DNA of 9,645 bases from JAKQIM01 sp964633225 (lineage in GTDB: Bacteria; Chloroflexota; Anaerolineae; Anaerolineales; UBA4823), in contig CAZWFQ010000103.1 in NCBI GenBank assembly GCA_964633225.1, forward strand, positions 1 to 9,645. The letters run 5' to 3'. Under the pieces are notes generated by a model. That model was not told the DNA's origin. It did not search any database and saw only the letters and a program-made list of their open reading frames with translations. Both the position numbers and the translations under genes were made by a program. Below, in pieces: positions 7,078 through 9,645 of the stretch (positions are counted from its first letter, which is position 1; every line of letters starts with the position of its first letter).

Positions 7078-7653
7078 ATGGAAAGAAAGCGAAAAAGAAA
7101 AAAAGCGTCTGAAAAACAGCCGGTAAAGCACTTAAACCGTATTCAAAAGCGCGTTCATCCAAGAGAAGCAGGTCAAGTAAATGATGGAGCGGAATGTGCA
7201 AGAATTATCCAACGTGAGTTCAACAAACTTTCAGAGTTTAAGCTAAACAGTATTGGAACTGAGGCCACAACGGGGTATGTTGAAGGCTTAATCCCTTCAA
7301 GCCCTGATCTGGATTTTGAAGTTCTACTCGGTAGCAGAAGAATTGCACAAATTGATACTACAGGAAGCAACTACACGTTCCTTGGATGCGGTTGCATGCC
7401 AGTACGAGACTACAAAGGCTATAAAGTGAAAAAACTTGAAGACCCAACGTTTTTTGTGTACTGGATGAAAAGAGAGTTCGGTGAAGTCAAAGACTGTTGC
7501 TACTGGATTAGAGGCGAAGACGTAATCAAGAAACCTTTAGAAAAGAAGTTCTGGGGCAATAAGGTTCAGTACAACCACATGACTGACAAAGCAGACTGGC
7601 ACAGAGGGCTTGATAGTCTTATTGAAGAACTGCGAAAGTTGACTAAACATTAG
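7078..7653 (+). CDS. unrecognised 191-residue basic protein, possibly a nuclease-like fold
   Basis: I choose ATG 7078 over the in-frame GTG at 7069 because GAGGTGA (7066-7072) sits five bases before the ATG. The N-terminus is very basic (ERKRKRKK), suggesting nucleic-acid contact. The helical stretch GAECARIIQREF (37-48) is followed by SPDLDFEVLLGSRRIAQIDTTG (75-96). That strand-turn-strand pattern with acidic D79 and D93 recalls restriction-endonuclease-like cores, but the usual E-x-K is replaced by I-D-T-T, so catalysis is uncertain. An aromatic and Cys-rich middle (LGCGC, DCCYWI) and WHRGLDSLIEELRKL at the end follow. It has its own promoter and terminator and directly follows the restriction operon, which hints at a defence or DNA-processing role without proving it. 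Confidence 0.85.
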   Translation: MERKRKRKKASEKQPVKHLNRIQKRVHPREAGQVNDGAECARIIQREFNKLSEFKLNSIGTEATTGYVEGLIPSSPDLDFEVLLGSRRIAQIDTTGSNYTFLGCGCMPVRDYKGYKVKKLEDPTFFVYWMKREFGEVKDCCYWIRGEDVIKKPLEKKFWGNKVQYNHMTDKADWHRGLDSLIEELRKLTKH

Positions 7654-7659
7654 GCACAG

Positions 7660-7696
7660 TTTTTTGTGAAGCGAGTTATCATTTTCACTTTTTTTT
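7660..7696 (+). terminator. terminator of the 7078-7653 gene
   Basis: T6 (7660-7665) is followed by the weak stem GTGAA (7666-7670)/TTCAC (7684-7688) and then a run of eight T (7689-7696), beginning seven bases after the stop. The double T-tract is a convincing archaeal terminator. Confidence 0.65.
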
Positions 7697-7753
7697 GTAG
7701 GTTACTACATAAATCAGCTTTATCTTAGGCTTAACTTTCTCGCTTGTTGGTTT

Positions 7754-7948
7754 CTACGTGCGCACAAAATAAGCTCCAATGCCAATGAGCATTAATCCAC
7801 CAATTAGTGGAAGTATTCCTGCCCCTCCAAATTGAGGCATCAGTAGTAATAATCCAATACCCATTAGTATGCTGAATAGGCCAAGCATCAAAAATCTTCG
7901 CTTAATTCGCTTTATTGACTTTTCATATTTACACGCTTCACAGCCCAT
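7754..7948 (-). CDS. small two-helix membrane protein with an N-terminal CxxC
   Basis: This 64-residue protein starts at ATG 7948. GGGATGA lies seven bases upstream, and a TATA-like GCTTTAAGC about 45 bases upstream. C3 and C6 (GCEAC) form a CxxC that could bind a metal as half of a site or act in redox chemistry. A basic stretch (KSIKRIKRR) follows, then hydrophobic segments at about 20-37 and 43-61 rich in Gly, Leu and Ile. The basic stretch predicts a cytoplasmic N-terminus and a membrane hairpin. It converges on the 7078-7653 gene. I recognise no family; small membrane proteins of this kind are common archaeal hypotheticals, and here it is probably element cargo. Confidence 0.65.
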   Translation of the reverse strand: MGCEACKYEKSIKRIKRRFLMLGLFSILMGIGLLLLMPQFGGAGILPLIGGLMLIGIGAYFVRT

Positions 7949-7978
7949 TTTATCTTCATCCCTTAGTTTACATGCGAG

Positions 7979-8020
7979 TTAGCGCTTCATGCTTAAAGCG
8001 TTTGGGTTTTAAGCGCTTTT
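7979..8020 (-). promoter_or_regulatory. promoter and dyad region upstream of the CxxC membrane protein
   Basis: The sequence holds repeated AGCGCTT units (7981-7987 and 8012-8018) and an inverted repeat, GCTTAAA (7991-7997)/TTTAAGC (8008-8014). On the minus strand GCTTTAAGC (7998-7990) is a TATA-like box at the right distance from the start at 7948. The dyad may be an operator. Confidence 0.3.
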
Positions 8021-8051
8021 TTGTAAATTAGCTTTAAAATAAGCTCAAGCC

Positions 8052-8156
8052 TCAAATCCCCCGCTTGCTGTCAGACGGTACGCCATAAAGAGCAGCACAC
8101 GGGTTCTTCCACCTTTCAAAGTCCTTTATGCCTCTACAACGATGTGCACAGTAGAA
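8052..8156 (-). pseudogene. C-terminal remnant of an unidentified gene
   Basis: A minus-strand frame of 34 codons has no start codon and reads like protein, including KDFERWKNPCAALYGVPSDS near its end. It is bounded upstream by TGA (8159-8157) and ends with TGA at 8052-8054. Upstream frames also show Cys-rich coding-like pieces (CFSCFCLCYDS) in another phase, suggesting one or two frameshifts. I read this as a decayed gene of the element, possibly once with Cys-based metal sites. A chance open frame of this length is possible. Confidence 0.3.
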
Positions 8157-8299
8157 TCATAGCAGAGGCAAAAGCAGGAGAAGCAAGGAGGCTCAAATTA
8201 TGTTCAAAAATTTTGAAAAATTATGTAGCAGGCTTTCATATTGGTGAATTAAGCGTTAAATCTTTCATAGTTGCTTGAGGTGCAGAGAACTAATTTTGG

Positions 8300-8338
8300 A
8301 AAAAAAGAGTTGGTGTTAAAATAAGGACGCTTAAGTCC
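8300..8338 (-). terminator. terminator after the 63-residue membrane protein
   Basis: Just past the stop at 8344 on this strand there is a short stem, GGAC/GTCC (8338-8335 with 8328-8325). Further downstream come TTATTTT and a run of seven T (8306-8300). The stem is weak; the T-tracts are the main evidence. Confidence 0.4.
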
Positions 8339-8343
8339 CTACT

Positions 8344-8535
8344 TTATCCTCTCATCTTACGTCTATTCATCAGTATGAATAATAGAACTGCAACAGTCAT
8401 TATTGCGAAGCCATTGGTTATCATATTTGGGTTACTTGTCGTCGTATAGAAACCCATGCCGATCAATATCACGAAGAAGCCGATGAACAGTAGCAAAGGC
8501 AAGAATGTTTTAGGAACACTTGGAAGCAAAGACAA
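8344..8535 (-). CDS. small two-helix membrane protein (second gene of a pair)
   Basis: This is 63 residues from a TTG start at 8535. The start is supported by GGAGGG (8552-8547), 11 bases upstream across an A9 run. Hydrophobic segments are at about 10-30 and 38-56, and the basic tail NRRKMRG suggests a cytoplasmic C-terminus. Its ribosome site lies inside the last codons of the 39-residue gene upstream (stop at 8543-8545), so the two are co-transcribed and probably coupled. The A9 homopolymer between ribosome site and start is unusual and prone to length change. No family is recognised. Confidence 0.6.
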   Translation of the reverse strand: MSLLPSVPKTFLPLLLFIGFFVILIGMGFYTTTSNPNMITNGFAIMTVAVLLFILMNRRKMRG

Positions 8536-8542
8536 TTTTTTT

Positions 8543-8662
8543 TTATCCCTCCTTTATGATTTTAAGAGTGCCTCCATGTGTCGCTTGTTTTGCCATATCT
8601 TTCCAATGAGCCGCTTTTGAATGCCCGCTTAATTTAGCAAGGCTTAAATGCAATTTAGTCAT
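8543..8662 (-). CDS. 39-residue protein, first gene of a two-gene unit
   Basis: ATG at 8662-8660 opens a frame of 39 codons ending TAA at 8543-8545. It begins MTKLHLSLAKLSGHSKAAHW and ends with GGTLKIIKEG. It is basic (many Lys and His) with an amphipathic N-terminal half and no membrane segment. Support comes from tight coupling with the next gene: its final AAG GAG GGA codons are the ribosome site of the 63-residue membrane protein. Its own ribosome site is weak (AGGCGA eight bases upstream). A short basic peptide paired with a small membrane protein is reminiscent of toxin-antitoxin or regulator pairs, but nothing shows this directly. Confidence 0.5.
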   Translation of the reverse strand: MTKLHLSLAKLSGHSKAAHWKDMAKQATHGGTLKIIKEG

Positions 8663-8757
8663 ATTGTTATTCGCCTGAATTTAGATTAGAGTGGCGATGA
8701 AGGTAGTTACGAGCTACCGAGGCCCTCTTTTCCTAACATGAGCTCTCTGTTTATTTA

Positions 8758-8883
8758 TCACTTATTGCAAAATCTAATTATTTGCTTTGTCAAGTCTACT
8801 TCGCATGTTATTAGATGTTTTTTAATTGACCACGTTTCAAAATTGGAATACTTTATGAAAGAATCAAATGTTTGAGAGCTCAA
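8758..8883 (-). CDS. possible 41-residue ORF with a YSNFETW motif, perhaps a gene remnant
   Basis: A frame of 41 codons can start at TTG 8883 and stops at TGA 8758-8760. It reads with normal protein character, including IKYSNFETWSIKKHLITCEV. An 'N-(Y/F)-E-T-W' motif near the start is typical of a widespread small phage and plasmid protein family whose function is unknown, but this copy diverges quickly from that pattern. No ribosome site precedes the TTG. The frame continues upstream of a TAG at 8895-8897 to ATG codons, so it may be a gene broken by one stop. Confidence 0.3.
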   Translation of the reverse strand: MSSQTFDSFIKYSNFETWSIKKHLITCEVDLTKQIIRFCNK

Positions 8884-8989
8884 CGCAGTTGTCTAATAAA
8901 AGTGTGTCATAGAAACACTACACATTGCTCAAATAAGCTGAAGTACAAAAATGGCTACCTACAGTAAATTATCAATGATATTTTATTGA

Positions 8990-9110
8990 TAGCAGCAGGA
9001 TGCAGACCTAAGCATGGTCGAATCCAACCTTAAGCCTATATCCGGTTGACCTGCTCAAATATTCGACGGATTTTCGGCTAAGGGATTTTCGAGCGTTAAG
9101 GTGATAGCCC
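8990..9110 (-). ncRNA. possible structured non-coding RNA
   Basis: On the minus strand a TATA box (CTATATAAAG, 9134-9125) is followed at about 25 bases by GGGCTA..., a region without a good frame but rich in short complementary segments. The pairs, in plus coordinates, are 9076-9080 with 9105-9109, 9025-9029 with 9044-9048, 9000-9003 with 9012-9015, and 8994-8999 with 9050-9055, the last enclosing the two before it. A 9-base direct repeat, GGATTTTCG, occurs at 9068 and 9083. No known RNA family is recognised, and short pairings arise by chance. Confidence 0.2.
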
Positions 9111-9124
9111 AGACCGCAAGCTCA

Positions 9125-9134
9125 CTTTATATAG
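9125..9134. promoter_or_regulatory. strong TATA-like box
   Basis: CTTTATATAG matches the archaeal TATA consensus on the plus strand; its complement, CTATATAAAG, is also acceptable. Read leftward it would drive the structured region 9110-8990. Read rightward, initiation would fall inside the palindrome at 9145-9166, so that palindrome could repress it. Confidence 0.45.
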
Positions 9135-9140
9135 CAAGTA

Positions 9141-9293
9141 TTACGTGATACGATCGATCGTATCACACAGAGCGATGATAGCTTTGGGTACATTAAAGTG
9201 ATACCATCTGTACAGTACAAATGGGCGCAAGTCTAAAGCCTGAATAGCTCGTAAACACGTTCGCACGCTTGGATACTGTGCCATTGATACCAT
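9141..9293 (-). CDS. 50-residue ORF of unknown function with promoter and ribosome site
   Basis: ATG at 9293-9291 opens 50 codons ending TAA at 9141-9143. It begins MVSMAQYPSVRTCLRAIQAL, then has FVLYRWYHFNVPKAIIAL, and ends CDTIDRIT. GAGGT (9307-9303) lies nine bases upstream and an AT-rich TATA-like box at 9333-9321. That TATA distance implies a very short leader. The last residues DTIDRI are encoded by the palindrome at 9145-9166. A related half-site (9285-9295) covers the start codon. No domain is recognised. It may be an intact small gene of the element or a truncated one whose end was supplied by the palindrome. Confidence 0.4.
   Translation of the reverse strand: MVSMAQYPSVRTCLRAIQALDLRPFVLYRWYHFNVPKAIIALCDTIDRIT
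9145..9166. repeat. palindromic repeat, copy 2 (most perfect)
   Basis: A perfect 22-bp palindrome is built on TGATACGATCGATCGTATCA with G and C added at the ends. The centre, CGATCGATCG, carries two GATC sites and is identical in all three copies. It overlaps the end of the 50-residue ORF. Confidence 0.9.
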
Positions 9294-9295
9294 CT
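9199..9295. repeat. two TGATACCATCT half-sites
   Basis: TGATACCATCT occurs at 9199-9209 and 9285-9295 in the same orientation. It differs from the palindrome half-site TGATACGATCG at two positions. With the flanking palindromes this makes an iteron-like cluster of related sites within 280 bp. Confidence 0.6.
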
Positions 9296-9320
9296 AAGGT
9301 CTACCTCTAATCTATCGAAA

Positions 9321-9333
9321 AATTATAATTATA
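9321..9333 (-). promoter_or_regulatory. TATA-like promoter of the 50-residue ORF
   Basis: TATAATTATAATT on the minus strand lies 28-40 bases upstream of the ATG at 9293. This is the expected spacing for a leaderless or very short-leader archaeal message. Confidence 0.35.
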
Positions 9334-9388
9334 GCAATAAGTGGAGAGTCGGGTTAACACTTTAGACGGCTACAACCTTACATGCTAC

Positions 9389-9423
9389 TAATGCTTTTAC
9401 TGCTACGATCGATCGTATCAGTA
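9389..9423 (-). repeat. palindromic repeat, copy 3 (right arm of the 31-bp inverted repeat)
   Basis: Positions 9398-9423 form a 26-bp palindrome with one mismatched pair (9403/9418) around TACGATCGATCGTA. Read on the minus strand, 9419-9389 repeats 977-1007 with 30 of 31 bases identical. It lies just past the end of the broken gene at 9431. Confidence 0.9.
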
Positions 9424-9430
9424 TGTTGAA

Positions 9431-9645
9431 CTATGCAAGTTGCATGTTGAAAATATCGACTGAGCTGCCATCATCTCTACCTTGGTCAAAAGCACGTTTG
9501 AGCGTAGCTTCGTCAGGTACTTCGCATATTTGCCATAGAACTTATCCGCTTGCAGTATCCATCTTTTGCAGCGCTTCTAATGTTCTGTTTCTTAGTTCCT
9601 TGAACGATGGGCTCCAATAGTGCCTTATGAATATAGAAGGTGGTA
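9431..9645 (-). pseudogene. 3' part of an unidentified gene broken by one in-frame stop
   Basis: One minus-strand frame enters from the right edge, ends at TAA (9544-9542), and continues open to TAG at 9431-9433. Before the stop it reads HYWSPSFKELRNRTLEALQK and then MDTASG; after it come VPDEATLKRAFDQGRD and SSVDIFNMQLA. Both halves have good protein character in the same frame, so a single nonsense change is the simplest explanation. A restart is unlikely, as no ribosome site or ATG follows the TAA at once. No family is recognised; the tail does not show a tyrosine-recombinase active site. The start lies outside the window. Confidence 0.45.

Larger units (their letters stand above)
8663..9140. 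other. 478-bp stretch without a firm gene
   Basis: This stretch holds one short coding-like frame (8758-8883), a 5-bp hairpin GGTAG/CTACC (8702-8718), a 7-bp hairpin TATCAAT/ATTGATA (8970-8991), a dense set of short inverted repeats (8994-9109), and a strong TATA-like site (9125-9134). Frames on both strands are otherwise broken by frequent stops. It looks like decayed coding DNA plus a possible structured RNA. Confidence 0.5.

Noticed and set aside
6879..7112. 77-codon plus-strand frame between hsdS and the unknown gene
   Set aside because: It covers the T-rich terminator, the 48-bp dyad and the promoter, overlaps the start of the better-supported gene at 7078, has no ribosome site, and ends in low-complexity lysines read out of frame.
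8690..8745. CGATGA next to a GGTAG/CTACC hairpin as a possible C/D box RNA
   Set aside because: No convincing D or D' box (CTGA) at the right spacing.
9016..9030. GGTCGAATCC resembling a tRNA T-loop (possible tRNA fragment or attR)
   Set aside because: It lacks the second T of TTCGAAT, no acceptor or anticodon arm fits around it, and it does not match the tRNA-Val 3' end at 582-612.
860..9034. CTTAAGGTTGG (860-870) and its complement at 9024-9034 as part of a longer terminal inverted repeat
   Set aside because: Only 11 bp, and its order relative to the 31-bp repeat is wrong for one continuous inverted terminus; CCTTAAG-like words recur locally by composition.
9423..9620. 65-codon plus-strand frame at the right end
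   Set aside because: It is antisense to the broken minus-strand gene, which has more convincing residues, and it starts inside the palindrome without a ribosome site.
1..9645. CRISPR array or rRNA genes
   Set aside because: No regularly spaced repeats of 24-40 bp with unique spacers and no rRNA-like sequence were seen on either strand.

Overview
The window looks archaeal. It has a tRNA-Val gene of archaeal type with no encoded CCA, TATA-like boxes upstream of several genes, Shine-Dalgarno sites of the GGTGA/GAGG kind, and a fragment of an archaeal (SSV-type) integrase that overlaps the tRNA gene. Base composition is moderately AT-rich. The lineage cannot be fixed from this piece; an uncultured Bathyarchaeia-like or other mesophilic archaeon would fit, but that is only an impression.

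Layout. Positions 1-537 look like resident chromosome: the first codons of a minus-strand gene, a divergent promoter, and a small four-helix membrane protein. At 538-612 lies an intact tRNA-Val(UAC). Directly 3' of it, a minus-strand reading frame (532-843) holds the N-terminal piece of an integrase and runs through the whole tRNA gene. This is the footprint of an element that integrates into a tRNA and splits its own integrase gene. Everything to the right, to the window end, is therefore best read as integrated accessory DNA. Its other end (the integrase C-terminal part and a second tRNA 3' copy) is not in the window.

The cargo begins with a small AbrB-like protein (1069-1239). It is followed by a complete, tightly overlapping Type I restriction-modification operon, hsdR-hsdM-hsdS (1327-6832), of the EcoEI-like class. 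HsdR cuts and translocates DNA, HsdM makes N6-adenine methylation, and HsdS supplies two DNA-recognition domains. Next comes an unrecognised 191-residue protein (7078-7653) with its own promoter, a large dyad over its TATA box and a poly-T terminator.

From about 7750 to the end the DNA changes character. It holds minus-strand mini-genes for small membrane proteins (7754-7948; 8344-8535 with a 39-codon partner at 8543-8662), a 50-codon ORF with promoter and ribosome site (9141-9293), broken gene remnants (8052-8156; 9431-9645), and a structured non-coding stretch near 9000-9110.

The most distinctive pattern is a palindrome with core TACGATCGATCGTA. It occurs three times: once just inside the left end of the element (977-994) and twice near the right (9145-9166 and 9398-9423). 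The first and third copies belong to a 31-bp inverted repeat with one mismatch. Related half-sites (TGATACCATCT) lie between the two right-hand copies. These are candidate binding sites for an element-encoded protein or the mark of a small mobile palindromic repeat; the sequence alone does not decide which.
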